Positions 25,791 to 34,511 of a stretch of 43,406 bases of DNA are shown one piece after another. This DNA comes from JANNBN01 sp031385545. Lineage in GTDB: Bacteria > Actinomycetota > Acidimicrobiia > Acidimicrobiales > JANYDT01. The notes under the pieces were generated by a model. It saw only the letters and a program-made list of their open reading frames with translations, made no database searches and was not told the DNA's origin. The stretch's first letter is position 1. Each line of letters opens with the position of its first letter. Both the position numbers and the translations under genes were made by a program. The stretch lies in assembly GCA_031385545.1 (NCBI GenBank), contig JANNBN010000143.1:1-43406 (forward strand), given 5' to 3'.

Positions 25791-27059
25791 CTACAGGTAT
25801 TCGACGTTCTCGCCGGCAGGGACGCAACGGCGAGTGTCGAGGACATACGCCGATTGAGCAGTGATCGCAGCGAAGTCGAACTGAGCGTGGTTCGTCAGCA
25901 TCAACGAACAATCGAACTCGCCAAGCACGCCGTCGGCGGACTTGATGTGCTCCACCCCGACCGGCACGTTGCGGTTGCCCGGTTCGACATGCGGATCGAC
26001 CGAGGTCACAACGGCGCCCATCTTCACCAGGCGTTCGATGACGTGAATGGCCGGCGACTCGCGGGCGTCGCTTGTGTTTGCCTTGTACGTCAAGCCGAAC
26101 GCAAGAATTCGCGCACCGTTGAGCGCTTTGCCGCGCTGATTGAGGCCGTACATCACCCGGCGGACGACGTAGTCGGGCATGTGCTCGTTGACATCGGTAG
26201 CCAGTTCGACGAAACGGAACGACTGGCCGAGAGCCTGCCGCACACGCCAGCTGAGATAGCTCGGGTCGATCGGGAGGCAGTGGCCGCCGACGCCCGGTCC
26301 GGGCGTGAAACGCATGTAGCCGAACGGCTTGGTCGAGGCTGCATCGATGGCTTCCCAGAGGTCGAGCCCCAGATCGTGGCTGTACATGGCCAGCTCGTTC
26401 ATCAACGCGATGTTGACAGTGCGGAACGTGTTCTCGATGAGCTTCGCCAGTTCGGCAACGCCGCACGACGACACCGGGACCACGTGCTCGACGATCGTCT
26501 TGTAGAACGCAGACACTGCCTCGCCCGATTGTTCGTCGATGCCCGCCACAATTTTCGGGGTGTTCTCCAACCGGTAGGTCTGGTTGCCGGGGTCGATGCG
26601 TTCAGGGCTGAAACCCACCATGAAGTCTGGACCGGCCTTCAGACCGGAGCCGGCCTCGAGCAACGGTATGAGGACCTCCTCGGTCGTACCTGGATACGTT
26701 GTGGACTCAAGTACAACGAGGCCACCCTTGCGAAGGCCCGTCGCCAGGGAATTGCCGGCTGCCTCGATGAACGACAGGTCGGGAAGGGAATCCTTCAACG
26801 GTGTGGGAACCGTGATCACCGCGATGTCGAACCCGCCGATGGCACCGTAGTCCGTGGTGGCCCGGTAGCGCCCCGTGGCCCGAGCTTCGCCGAGGCGGTC
26901 GTCGGTGATGTCTTCGACGAACGAAACTCCCTCGTTGAGGGCCTCTACCCTGCGCTTGTCGACGTCGACGCCCACCACGTCGTGGCCTACCTCCACTGCA
27001 CGAACGGCGAGCGGGAGACCCACATAACCCTGGCCGATGACAACAACCTTCTGCGACAT
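25791..27059 (-). CDS. wecC: UDP-HexNAc 6-dehydrogenase, WecC/WbpA-like
   Basis: A 422-residue NAD-dependent 4-electron dehydrogenase of the UDP-ManNAc/UDP-GlcNAc group. The N-terminal GQGYVGLPLAVRAVEVGHDV is the NAD motif with the Q-G-Y-V-G-L-P form typical of WecC/WbpA rather than Ugd. VPTPLKDSLPDLSFI and ESTTYPGTTEEVL follow, the catalytic Cys is in GPGVGGHCLPIDPSYLSW, and the end has GLTYKANTSDARESP. The start at 27059 (MSQKVVVIG) is supported by the NAD motif; a longer frame to 27254 would run into the shared promoter gap. With wecB at 28111 it would make UDP-ManNAcA; a UDP-GlcNAcA product cannot be excluded. It diverges from wecG. Confidence 0.88.
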   Translation of the reverse strand: MSQKVVVIGQGYVGLPLAVRAVEVGHDVVGVDVDKRRVEALNEGVSFVEDITDDRLGEARATGRYRATTDYGAIGGFDIAVITVPTPLKDSLPDLSFIEAAGNSLATGLRKGGLVVLESTTYPGTTEEVLIPLLEAGSGLKAGPDFMVGFSPERIDPGNQTYRLENTPKIVAGIDEQSGEAVSAFYKTIVEHVVPVSSCGVAELAKLIENTFRTVNIALMNELAMYSHDLGLDLWEAIDAASTKPFGYMRFTPGPGVGGHCLPIDPSYLSWRVRQALGQSFRFVELATDVNEHMPDYVVRRVMYGLNQRGKALNGARILAFGLTYKANTSDARESPAIHVIERLVKMGAVVTSVDPHVEPGNRNVPVGVEHIKSADGVLGEFDCSLMLTNHAQFDFAAITAQSAYVLDTRRCVPAGENVEYL

Positions 27060-27295
27060 GGCCCGCAACCTATCGACCGCAGCGCCTTTCCGGAAGGGTT
27101 CTGGCCAAGGTTCACACGAATTAGGTATCACCGATGATCCGGCGTTCACTTTCGAGCGGATAATCACAACCGAACTTTCGAACAGTTCCCCAATTTGCGC
27201 GAAGGCCGGCCGATCAGCTGCCGATAACGTCCTCATCACTTCGACCTGCGTCACTGGGGCGAATGAAGTGAGACGACAAACCCACCGGGAGCAAC

Positions 27296-28114
27296 ATGAT
27301 GAACAACCACGCTCGCATGCTTGCGAGCGGCGCTAAGCAATCGAGCGACCGCACGATCGACCTCACCAACGTCGATCGCCGCGTGGACTTCATGGGAGTT
27401 CCCCTCGACGCATTGACAATGGCCGAGACGATCGATCGGTGCCGAGAGCTTGCTCATGGATCGAAGCCCGTCCAGCATGTAGTGCTGAACGCGGCGAAGA
27501 TGGTGACACTTCAGTCCGACGAGCGATTGCGGACGATCATCCGTTCGTGCGGCTTGGTGAATGCTGACGGTATGGCGGTTGTCTGGGCCGCACGGTTGTT
27601 GGGCAAGAAGGTCCCCGAACGAGTGGCCGGCATCGACCTGTTCGTCAAGCTGGTCGAGGCAGCCGCCGGCGACGGGGACTCCGTGTTCTTCCTCGGCGCC
27701 GAGGAAGACGTCGTGCGAAAAGTAGCAGCGGTCATGTCCCTGAAGCACCCGTCACTCAAGGTTGCGGGTGTTCATAACGGATTCTGGACCGATGATTCAG
27801 CGCTGATCACAGCAATCCGCGATGCCGACCCCACCTATCTGTTCCTGGCGATCCCGAGCCCTCGCAAGGAGTACTGGTTGAACCAGCATCTTGAGACCCT
27901 CGGCGTGCCCTTCGTCATGGGCGTCGGCGGGTCGTTCGACGTCGTCGCCGGAAAAACCAGTCGCGCTCCACTCGTGCTGCAGAAGACCGGTCTCGAGTGG
28001 ACCTGGCGTTTGATCCAGGAACCGCGCCGGATGTTCAAGCGGTACCTGAAGGGGAACACCGCCTTTATCAAGCTCGTCATCCAGGAACGAAAGAAGTTGA
28101 AGGGAACCAGATGA
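27296..28114 (+). CDS. WecG/TagA/CpsF-family glycosyltransferase (GT26)
   Basis: A 272-residue enzyme that transfers ManNAc or ManNAcA to undecaprenyl-PP-GlcNAc, giving the second sugar of the repeat unit. Signatures are FMGVPLDALTMAETI, VVLNAAKMVTLQSDERL, VNADGMAVVWAARLLG, FFLGAEEDVV, HNGFW, IPSPRKEYWL and GVGGSFDVVAGKTSRAP. A GGGAG-like site (CGGGAGC) precedes two adjacent ATGs at 27296 and 27299. The C-terminal basic tail (RRMFKRYLKG...QERKKLKGTR) fits membrane association. Since wecB and a wecC-like gene flank it, the donor may be UDP-ManNAcA as in E. coli WecG, but TagA-type ManNAc transfer is equally possible from sequence alone. Confidence 0.9.
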   Translation: MMNNHARMLASGAKQSSDRTIDLTNVDRRVDFMGVPLDALTMAETIDRCRELAHGSKPVQHVVLNAAKMVTLQSDERLRTIIRSCGLVNADGMAVVWAARLLGKKVPERVAGIDLFVKLVEAAAGDGDSVFFLGAEEDVVRKVAAVMSLKHPSLKVAGVHNGFWTDDSALITAIRDADPTYLFLAIPSPRKEYWLNQHLETLGVPFVMGVGGSFDVVAGKTSRAPLVLQKTGLEWTWRLIQEPRRMFKRYLKGNTAFIKLVIQERKKLKGTR

Positions 28115-29196
28115 GACCAGCGGTCATCGCCGGCGCTCGGCCGAACTTCGTGAAGGTCGGGCCACTTCTCAAGGCGCTCCGCAGATCTGGGATCGATCCG
28201 AAACTCATCCACACCGGACAGCACTACGACGAATCGATGTCAGCCTCGTTCTTCCGTGACCTCGACATACAACCGCCCGATGCAAATCTGGGTGTCGGTT
28301 CTGGTAGCCATGCCCACCAGACTGCCGCCGTGATGGACGCCTTCGATGCGTGGCTCGACGCAAACCCTGCAATCGACACCGTCATCGTGGTCGGCGACGT
28401 CAACTCGACACTCGCCTGCACCCTGGTCGGGACGAAGCGCGGCATCCCGGTTGCCCACGTCGAAGCTGGTCTCCGCTCCGGCGATCGCACCATGCCAGAA
28501 GAGATCAACCGCATCCTCGTGGACTCCGTCGCCGACTGGCTCCTCACGCCCTCGGCCGATGCCGATGACAACCTGCGTTCCGAAGGAGCGCACGAATCGC
28601 GGATCCGACGCGTCGGGAACATCATGGTTGACAGCCTGTTCGATGCCCGTAAACGCCGCCCCGAAGTCACCACGATCGACCGCCTCGGTCTCACCGGGTC
28701 CAAGTACGGATTGATGACGCTGCACCGCGCCGCGTTGGTCGACGACGCCGCCAAGCTCGCCGACGTGATCAGATCGATGAACACGCTGAGCGAGACACTG
28801 CCCCTCGTCTTTCCGGTCCACCCGCGAACCGCCAACATGATCAAGACCCTCGGGCTCAGCCCTGGACCAGGCCTGCACCTCACCGAGCCGCTTACCTATC
28901 TCGACTTCGTCGCGTGCCAAGCCGACGCATCGATCGTCCTGACCGACTCAGGCGGTGTCCAGGAGGAGACCACTTGCCTCGGCGTCCCCTGTCTCACCCT
29001 GCGCGAGTCGACCGAACGCCCGGTCACCGTCTCGCACGGGACCAACGAAGTTGTCGGCGTGAACCCGCAGCGTGCGCTCGAGCGGGCAGTGGCCCGACTG
29101 TCGGAACCCGTCATTCGGCGTCGCCCCGAACTCTGGGACGGCAAGACTGCAGACCGGGTCGTTGCAGCACTCGCGACGCGCCCGACGTTCTCGTAA
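28111..29196 (+). CDS. wecB: UDP-N-acetylglucosamine 2-epimerase (non-hydrolysing)
   Basis: Interconverts UDP-GlcNAc and UDP-ManNAc. The 361-residue length is typical. Visible motifs are AGARPNFVKVGPLL, HTGQHYDESMS, VVGDVNSTLA, VAHVEAGLRSGDRTMPEEINR (shown here to 20: the conserved His, Glu and Arg), FPVHPRT and LTDSGGVQEETTCLGVPCLTLR. The start at 28111 overlaps the wecG stop (ATGA); the longer frame from 27997 would lie inside wecG. It supplies the substrate for the wecC-like dehydrogenase on the other strand and probably for the GT26 enzyme. asnB follows after nine bases. Confidence 0.93.
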   Translation: MRPAVIAGARPNFVKVGPLLKALRRSGIDPKLIHTGQHYDESMSASFFRDLDIQPPDANLGVGSGSHAHQTAAVMDAFDAWLDANPAIDTVIVVGDVNSTLACTLVGTKRGIPVAHVEAGLRSGDRTMPEEINRILVDSVADWLLTPSADADDNLRSEGAHESRIRRVGNIMVDSLFDARKRRPEVTTIDRLGLTGSKYGLMTLHRAALVDDAAKLADVIRSMNTLSETLPLVFPVHPRTANMIKTLGLSPGPGLHLTEPLTYLDFVACQADASIVLTDSGGVQEETTCLGVPCLTLRESTERPVTVSHGTNEVVGVNPQRALERAVARLSEPVIRRRPELWDGKTADRVVAALATRPTFS

Positions 29197-29205
29197 GGAG
29201 CCAGC

Positions 29206-31029
29206 ATGTGTGGCATCGCCGGAGTGGTCGACCATTCCAATTCCCTCGACCCCGCAATCATGGCCGGGACCAGCCGTGCAATGGCCGATCTGCTCGACCA
29301 TCGCGGCCCAGACGGTCGTGGCTACACCGATGACGGACCAGCGTGGTTGGCACACACCCGCTTAGCGATCATCGACGTTGCCGGCTCGCCCCAGCCCATG
29401 CACAGCGACGATGCACGCCACACCCTCGTGTTCAACGGCGAAATCGTCAATTACCAACAGCTCCGCAAGGACCACCAACTGAGCTGCGTCACAGACGGTG
29501 ACACCGAAGTACTGCTTCGTATGCTGCAGCGCTTCGGAACCGACGCACTTGCGCAGCTCCGAGGCCAATTCGCGTTTGCCTTCTGGGACCGGAAGGAAGA
29601 ATCGCTCTTGCTGTCGCGGGACCGGCTGGGTGTCCTTCCACTCTACTACTCCGTTTCTGGGCTTCGGCTTGCGTTCTCCTCCGAACTGCCCTCGCTTCGA
29701 GCGGCGCTCGAAGCGTTCGCCTTCGACCCGCACTGTCTCGGCGACCTGCTCCGTCGCCGGGCGGTACCGGCCCCGCACACCACCATCGCCGGGGTCAAGA
29801 AGGTAATCCCCGGCACATGGATGACGTTCGACGCTCACGGCCACGTGGGAAGCGAATCGTTCTGGAAAGCCACGACTCAACGTCCGATCATGAAGATGAA
29901 ACCCGATGCTGCGGTTGACCGCCTCGATGAATTGCTGAACTTGTCGGTGGCAGAAAATCTGATCGCTGATGTTCCGGTGGGTGCGTATTTGTCCGGCGGT
30001 GTCGACTCAAGTCTGATCGTGGCCATCGCAGCGCGACACACGTCCCAGCCCATCAAGACGTTTTGTGCCGGCTTCGGCGGACCGGACGACGAACGGCACC
30101 ACGCAGCGCTGGTCGCCGAGACCATAGGGACCGACCATCACGAAGTCGTGGTCGACGCGAGCCACTTCTTGCAAAGCCTGGTCACACTCACCCGGTTTCG
30201 CGGCGCCCCGGTTTCAGAGGTGTCGGATATTGCAGTTGCGGCCCTCGCGGCCCAGGCCGTCAAGGACGTCAAAGTGGTGCTGTCGGGCGAAGGCAGCGAC
30301 GAGCTGTTCGCTGGCTATCCCAAGTACCGACTGGCCTCGGTCAGTGCAGCACTCGGCCACGTTCCCGGTGTTCTTCGCAACCCGATTGCAAAGGTCCTCT
30401 CCGAACGCGGTGTGGCTGGCCCACGCGGCGCTTCACTATGGCAGAGCCTGCAAGGCGCCACTGCAGAGGAGCGACTCACCGGTTGGTTCTCACCACTCAA
30501 CGCAACCGATGCACAGCGACTCCGGCTTCCCGCCCCACGCTCGATGCACGCTTCGCCGTCGGGCTCTCCGCTACAACGGATGGAGGTCGCCGACCTTCTT
30601 GCCTGGCTCCCGGACAACCTGCTGGAGCGAGGCGACCGCATGACGATGTCAGCCAGCCTTGAACTGCGTCCGCCGTTCCTTGACCCGCGCATCATCGAAT
30701 TCGCGCTTCAACTTGATCATTCCGTCAAACTCCATAAGCGTACGAACAAATGGCCTGTGCGCGAGGTGGCCCGCCGCTACGTGTCCGCTTCGCTGATCGA
30801 CCGTCCAAAGATCGGCTTTCGCGTCCCACTCGACAAGTGGCTTCGCACAGACCTCTATGAACCGGTCCGTGCATTGCTTGACCCGAAGTCCAACCGTTCA
30901 CATTCGTACATCAACAGCGAATACGGGCTGGAACTGCTGCGTGCCCATCGCGACGGCAAAGACCTGACCAAGAAGATCTGGCCGCTCATGACGCTCGAGG
31001 TCTACCTCCGGTCCATCAATCCGGACTGA
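29206..31029 (+). CDS. AsnB-type glutamine-dependent amidotransferase
   Basis: A 607-residue asparagine synthetase family protein. The N-terminal class II glutaminase starts MCGIAGVVDH with Cys2 as nucleophile, followed by HRGPDGRGY and an NGEIVNYQQL segment. The synthetase domain has the PP-loop SGGVDSS near residue 263 and SGEGSDELFAGYPKY near residue 359. A good site (AAGGAG) precedes ATG 29206. Homologues in polysaccharide loci are thought to amidate hexuronic acids rather than make asparagine. The presence of wecC and ugd makes that plausible here, but the substrate is not shown. It lies nine bases after wecB and two bases before the heparinase-like gene. Confidence 0.87.
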   Translation: MCGIAGVVDHSNSLDPAIMAGTSRAMADLLDHRGPDGRGYTDDGPAWLAHTRLAIIDVAGSPQPMHSDDARHTLVFNGEIVNYQQLRKDHQLSCVTDGDTEVLLRMLQRFGTDALAQLRGQFAFAFWDRKEESLLLSRDRLGVLPLYYSVSGLRLAFSSELPSLRAALEAFAFDPHCLGDLLRRRAVPAPHTTIAGVKKVIPGTWMTFDAHGHVGSESFWKATTQRPIMKMKPDAAVDRLDELLNLSVAENLIADVPVGAYLSGGVDSSLIVAIAARHTSQPIKTFCAGFGGPDDERHHAALVAETIGTDHHEVVVDASHFLQSLVTLTRFRGAPVSEVSDIAVAALAAQAVKDVKVVLSGEGSDELFAGYPKYRLASVSAALGHVPGVLRNPIAKVLSERGVAGPRGASLWQSLQGATAEERLTGWFSPLNATDAQRLRLPAPRSMHASPSGSPLQRMEVADLLAWLPDNLLERGDRMTMSASLELRPPFLDPRIIEFALQLDHSVKLHKRTNKWPVREVARRYVSASLIDRPKIGFRVPLDKWLRTDLYEPVRALLDPKSNRSHSYINSEYGLELLRAHRDGKDLTKKIWPLMTLEVYLRSINPD

Positions 31030-31031
31030 AC

Positions 31032-33017
31032 TTGAACTCCGACGTCGCAAAGCTACGCGGGTGGCGATGGACACTCCGCCGAATCAGCCGCGGCGGTCCT
31101 GCGGAGGCCGCCTGGCGGGTTCTTCACATGGTTGCCGTCACTCGCTGGAACCACCGCGAAGTTCCGGTGCGAGTGGACCTTTCGACCGCTCTGAGGTGCT
31201 TCGCAACTCCGTTCGATTCCACCGACCCGTGCAACCGGGCTTCTGTTCTGACTGCGCTTGGTCAGGCGGACCGGATCCTGGCCGGAACGATCACGCTGCT
31301 CGGGGTTGCGCGACAAGACCTCGACGGCCCGGACTGGGCGTCTGATGAGGGATCCTCATCAGCGATGGGCAAGGACCTCGACGGCTCCGAGGCAAACGTC
31401 AGCCTGAAGCACGTGTGGGAGCTGTCACGCCTCGCTCCGGTCGTTGATCTCTGCATCGCATTCAAAGTGAGCGGTGACCCCAGGTACGCGGCGCGAGCCG
31501 TTGACCTTCTCGACAGCTGGGCCGCCGCAATGCGAGACCGTTCGAGTGTCCTGTGGGGAAGTGGCGTCGAAGCGGGTTTGCGGATCATCGCCATCAGCCA
31601 GATCATCGGTCTGCTGACAGACGAACCGGACGCTATGCAGCGGCTCGAATCGCACGAGGACCTCCGTTGGACGATTGATCGACACCTTGACCGTTTGGCG
31701 CGCTTCCCGAGCCGGTTCTCTTCCGCCAACAATCACGCGCTCGTCGAAGCAGCCGGTCTTCTTGTCGGTTCGGTCGTCTTCGCGCCCAGCGGCAAGGCGG
31801 GTGAGTGGCAGCGGATCGGGCTCGACCGTTTGATCAAACGATTGGATGAACAACTTGACGGCGCAGGGCTGACCAAGGAAAAGGCCACCGACTACCACGG
31901 CTTCATTACTGCCGTTGTGGCGATGACAGTTGCGGTTTCCGACTGGATGGCACCCGTTGCAGCGTCCAACGAGCCTGGGCAGAACCGTCCATGCGAGTTG
32001 TGGCACACGCTTGCTCGGATGCACGCCGCGGGCGCTGCTCTCGTCGAACTCGGTTCCCCCCGGTTCGGCGACGGCGACGATTCCACCGTGTTCGGCTCGG
32101 ATTCTCGACCGCCACTCGTCCACGCGCTCGACCTCAGCTGCGCAGTGCTCGGTCTGCCTCCTGGCGATGCTGACCGAGAGTCAATGGCGGCCCGTCTGTT
32201 ACGCAGCTCAGCGACAGGTCACGCAGCTCTGGTTCATTCACAAACAGTCTCACCGCCCGACGATCTTGCGTTGGCTACGAAGAGTTGGATTGCAACGCTC
32301 CGAGCCGGACGAACGATCGCCACCATGCGAACAGGCTCGCTTGGCTACCTTGCGGTTGCAGCGCACGGGCACGCCGATCTCACGTCTTTCCAACTCCAGG
32401 TCGAAGGCAGACCCGTCCTCGTCGACCCAGGCACGTTTTGCTACGACAGCCATCCGGCCTGGCGCCGCTATCTCCGGTCCTCGGCAGCGCACAATTGCCT
32501 CGTCCTCGACGGGCAGGACCAGGCCGAGTACTGGGGGCCGTTTCTCTGGGGCACTGCCCCAACTGCTTGGCTCACGACGTATCAACCGACCGCGGCCATA
32601 CCGACCGCGACTGCCTCGCACGATGGTTACAGCGCCGCCGGCTACGAGACGATGCGCACGCTGGCGATGACCGACCAACAGCTGACCATCACCGACGTAC
32701 TCGGCGCTTCGCTCCGGAAACCGCCCACGGCCGGGCAATCGGTGACCGCAGCGATCACGCTGACATTCGATCCCGCCATCACCGTTTCCGTGCAAGCGAA
32801 GCCTGCTTCCAACGGCGGTTCGACCGTAAAGGCGGACAGCCGAACAGTCTGGTTCGAGGCCGCTCCCGGTTGGTCCGTCGAACAGGTCACAGGACACCCC
32901 GCGGGTCCCGGCTGGTACTCACCGTCGTTCGGGGTCATGGTGCCGACCCCTGCGCTGGTAGTACGCGGGCATATGGTTATGGACCAACCTGCGTCGCACG
33001 TACTGCGCTGGGAGTGA
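31032..33017 (+). CDS. Heparinase II/III family protein (alginate/heparin lyase fold)
   Basis: A 661-residue protein. The N-terminal part is alpha-toroid-like (VDLLDSWAAAMRDR, SSANNHALVEAAGLLVGS), and the C-terminal heparinase II/III domain has GYLAVAAHGHADLTSFQLQ, VEGRPVLVDPGTFCYDSH, RRYLRSSAAHNCLVLDGQDQ and EYWGPFLWG. The NNH, HGHAD and AHN histidines fit the active-site pattern of this lyase family. It would cleave uronate-containing chains by elimination. No signal peptide is evident, unlike the PL6 lyase, so it may act in the cytoplasm or be exported by another route. TTG at 31032 starts the frame two bases after asnB and implies coupling. AsnB plus heparinase-family pairs recur in bacterial exopolysaccharide loci. 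Confidence 0.85.
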   Translation: MNSDVAKLRGWRWTLRRISRGGPAEAAWRVLHMVAVTRWNHREVPVRVDLSTALRCFATPFDSTDPCNRASVLTALGQADRILAGTITLLGVARQDLDGPDWASDEGSSSAMGKDLDGSEANVSLKHVWELSRLAPVVDLCIAFKVSGDPRYAARAVDLLDSWAAAMRDRSSVLWGSGVEAGLRIIAISQIIGLLTDEPDAMQRLESHEDLRWTIDRHLDRLARFPSRFSSANNHALVEAAGLLVGSVVFAPSGKAGEWQRIGLDRLIKRLDEQLDGAGLTKEKATDYHGFITAVVAMTVAVSDWMAPVAASNEPGQNRPCELWHTLARMHAAGAALVELGSPRFGDGDDSTVFGSDSRPPLVHALDLSCAVLGLPPGDADRESMAARLLRSSATGHAALVHSQTVSPPDDLALATKSWIATLRAGRTIATMRTGSLGYLAVAAHGHADLTSFQLQVEGRPVLVDPGTFCYDSHPAWRRYLRSSAAHNCLVLDGQDQAEYWGPFLWGTAPTAWLTTYQPTAAIPTATASHDGYSAAGYETMRTLAMTDQQLTITDVLGASLRKPPTAGQSVTAAITLTFDPAITVSVQAKPASNGGSTVKADSRTVWFEAAPGWSVEQVTGHPAGPGWYSPSFGVMVPTPALVVRGHMVMDQPASHVLRWE

Positions 33018-33137
33018 ACCAAAACCACTCGCCGCAGAACCAGCCGAAACGGTCATCGGCACCTTGGTACACTTACCATCTGCCAACTTCGGCGGTCGGG
33101 TGCGAGACACCTCTTCCGAGCGAAGACCAGCAGTCCT

Positions 33138-33208
33138 GCGGATGTCGTTCAATGGTAGGACATCAGCTTCCCAAGCTGAGAATGCGGGTTCGATTCCCGT
33201 CATCCGCT
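33138..33208 (+). tRNA. tRNA-Gly (anticodon CCC)
   Basis: A complete 71-nt cloverleaf. Acceptor GCGGATG pairs with CATCCGC, D-arm GTTC/GGAC, anticodon stem TCAGC/GCTGA around TTCCCAA (anticodon CCC), T-arm GCGGG/CCCGT around TTCGATT, discriminator T. No CCA is encoded. It decodes GGG. No integrase or duplicated 3' end is seen nearby, so there is no sign of use as an attachment site. Confidence 0.96.
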
Positions 33209-33251
33209 CTCCCCACTCCAAGTGACTACACCCGAGCACGGGCCAGCAGCG

Positions 33252-34148
33252 TTACACCGTAAGAGTCAACGACAACGACCGTCCGCTTGCATCGTCGCCC
33301 GACGCTGTACCCAGTTCTTCATCCCACCCGTCAGAGAACACATTGTCGCTCGCCAGCGATGCCCGGGACAGGTTGGCCGAGCTGGACTCGTACCCAACGG
33401 CCACGTACGCGTCTTCGCAAGCGGCCTGCGGCAGCGCCATCTGCGAGGTCTTCAGGACGTTGCTTGCGCTCAGGGCATCGTCGACGCTGGGGTACACCTC
33501 GAAGTGGATGTGTGGCCACCGGCCGTCGTAGCAACCGGGAAAAATCGACGTGAACGTGACGGTTCCGTCGGCGTCAGTCTCGCCGACCGCACGCAGATAG
33601 TTGGCATCAGGCGCGGTGTACATCGAGTAGTTGCCATCGCGATCACAGTGCCAGACGTAGACGGCGGCACCCGCCATCGGAGCACACCCGTTCCCCGAGC
33701 CGAGCAGGCGGAATGAGATCTTCGTTTCGGTGCCGTCGGCAGTGCCGCTGAACGACCCGAAACTTCCACGCATGTCGGAGCGGACCACCGCACGATCGGC
33801 GAGGACGTTGGGACCGTTCGACCCATCGCCCGGATACGGACCGGCCGTCTCGTCGGGGATGACAGCACACGGACCTGCCTCAGCAGCAGCAGCAGCGGCG
33901 AGCGATGCTTCGGACCCTGCAACGGTGACCGTGTCAGACGATGAAGCAAGGGATGTGTCGGCAAGCGAAGTCACCGACTCCGAAGAAGACGAACATGCGG
34001 CGACCAGGACCGCAGCGCCTGCCCCAGCAAACAGCCTCAGCACGTTGCGACGACCCAGCAGCCGGTCGAGGTCGAACGCAAGCCCGCGATCGAACGGATC
34101 GTCGTGATGGTGGCCAGGCGAAGAATGGGATTCGGATCGCTGTTTCAT
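33252..34148 (-). CDS. Lipoprotein-like intradiol ring-cleavage dioxygenase homologue
   Basis: A 298-residue protein of the protocatechuate/catechol 1,2-dioxygenase fold. The N-terminus is His-rich, followed by RRNVLRLFAGAGAAVLVAACSS, a lipobox-like segment (last Cys about residue 52) with a possible twin-arginine start. After a Ser/Ala-rich linker comes CAVIPDETAGPYPGDG, typical of the intradiol family. The four Fe(III) ligands seem present: Tyr in AVYVWHCDRDGNYSMY, Tyr in FPGCYDGRWPHIHFEV and both His there. It therefore could be an active extracytoplasmic dioxygenase; the natural substrate is unknown. It converges on the tRNA and is not obviously part of the polysaccharide operon. Confidence 0.83.
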   Translation of the reverse strand: MKQRSESHSSPGHHHDDPFDRGLAFDLDRLLGRRNVLRLFAGAGAAVLVAACSSSSESVTSLADTSLASSSDTVTVAGSEASLAAAAAAEAGPCAVIPDETAGPYPGDGSNGPNVLADRAVVRSDMRGSFGSFSGTADGTETKISFRLLGSGNGCAPMAGAAVYVWHCDRDGNYSMYTAPDANYLRAVGETDADGTVTFTSIFPGCYDGRWPHIHFEVYPSVDDALSASNVLKTSQMALPQAACEDAYVAVGYESSSANLSRASLASDNVFSDGWDEELGTASGDDASGRSLSLTLTV

Positions 34149-34215
34149 AGAGCCATTTTGGCTGCGGTCTCCGAGAGTCCGGTAAGAGCAAAGCGGGCTT
34201 TCGCCAAGATCGGCT

Positions 34216-34422
34216 TCAGTCTTTGGTGGCCACCGCGTTAGGAGTGACGTTCATCTTGGGGATATAGGCGGCAACAGCAACCGCGGACCGATCGAGGGCC
34301 TGAGTCACGTGCAGGCTGGAGATGCACCCGGAGCAGGGTCCGTAGAACTCGGACTGAGCCGCGACGCCACAGCGAGGACACGAGAACTCGAGCAAGCCGG
34401 ACACAGTTGGCGATTCGGTCAT
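34216..34422 (-). CDS. Small zinc-ribbon-like protein
   Basis: A 68-residue hypothetical protein. CPRCG at about residues 15-19 and CSGC at about 30-33 form a CxxC-x11-CxxC pattern typical of a zinc ribbon. The C-terminal half (VTQALDRSAVAVAAYIPKM) is not recognised. Divergent from the cation transporter at 34512, with which it shares a 90-bp gap. A role in metal sensing is conceivable but unsupported. Short, but the Cys spacing and position between genes favour a real gene. Confidence 0.5.
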   Translation of the reverse strand: MTESPTVSGLLEFSCPRCGVAAQSEFYGPCSGCISSLHVTQALDRSAVAVAAYIPKMNVTPNAVATKD

Positions 34423-34511
34423 CCGTTGACCCTACCTTCGGACGTCTCACCAGCCGTGACCGGGTCACGCCTCACATCATGAGGTCATCGGCTCTTCTAC
34501 AGTGTCTTCCC

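Noticed and set aside
25779..27137. 452-codon plus-strand frame opposite wecC
   Set aside because: It is the antisense shadow of a gene with clear WecC motifs; its translation is Arg/His/Asp-rich without domains.
33138..33251. Genomic island attachment site at tRNA-Gly
   Set aside because: No integrase and no duplicate of the tRNA 3' end found in the window.
33887..33905. CAG repeat in the dioxygenase gene
   Set aside because: Short run encoding alanines in a low-complexity linker; ordinary in such proteins.
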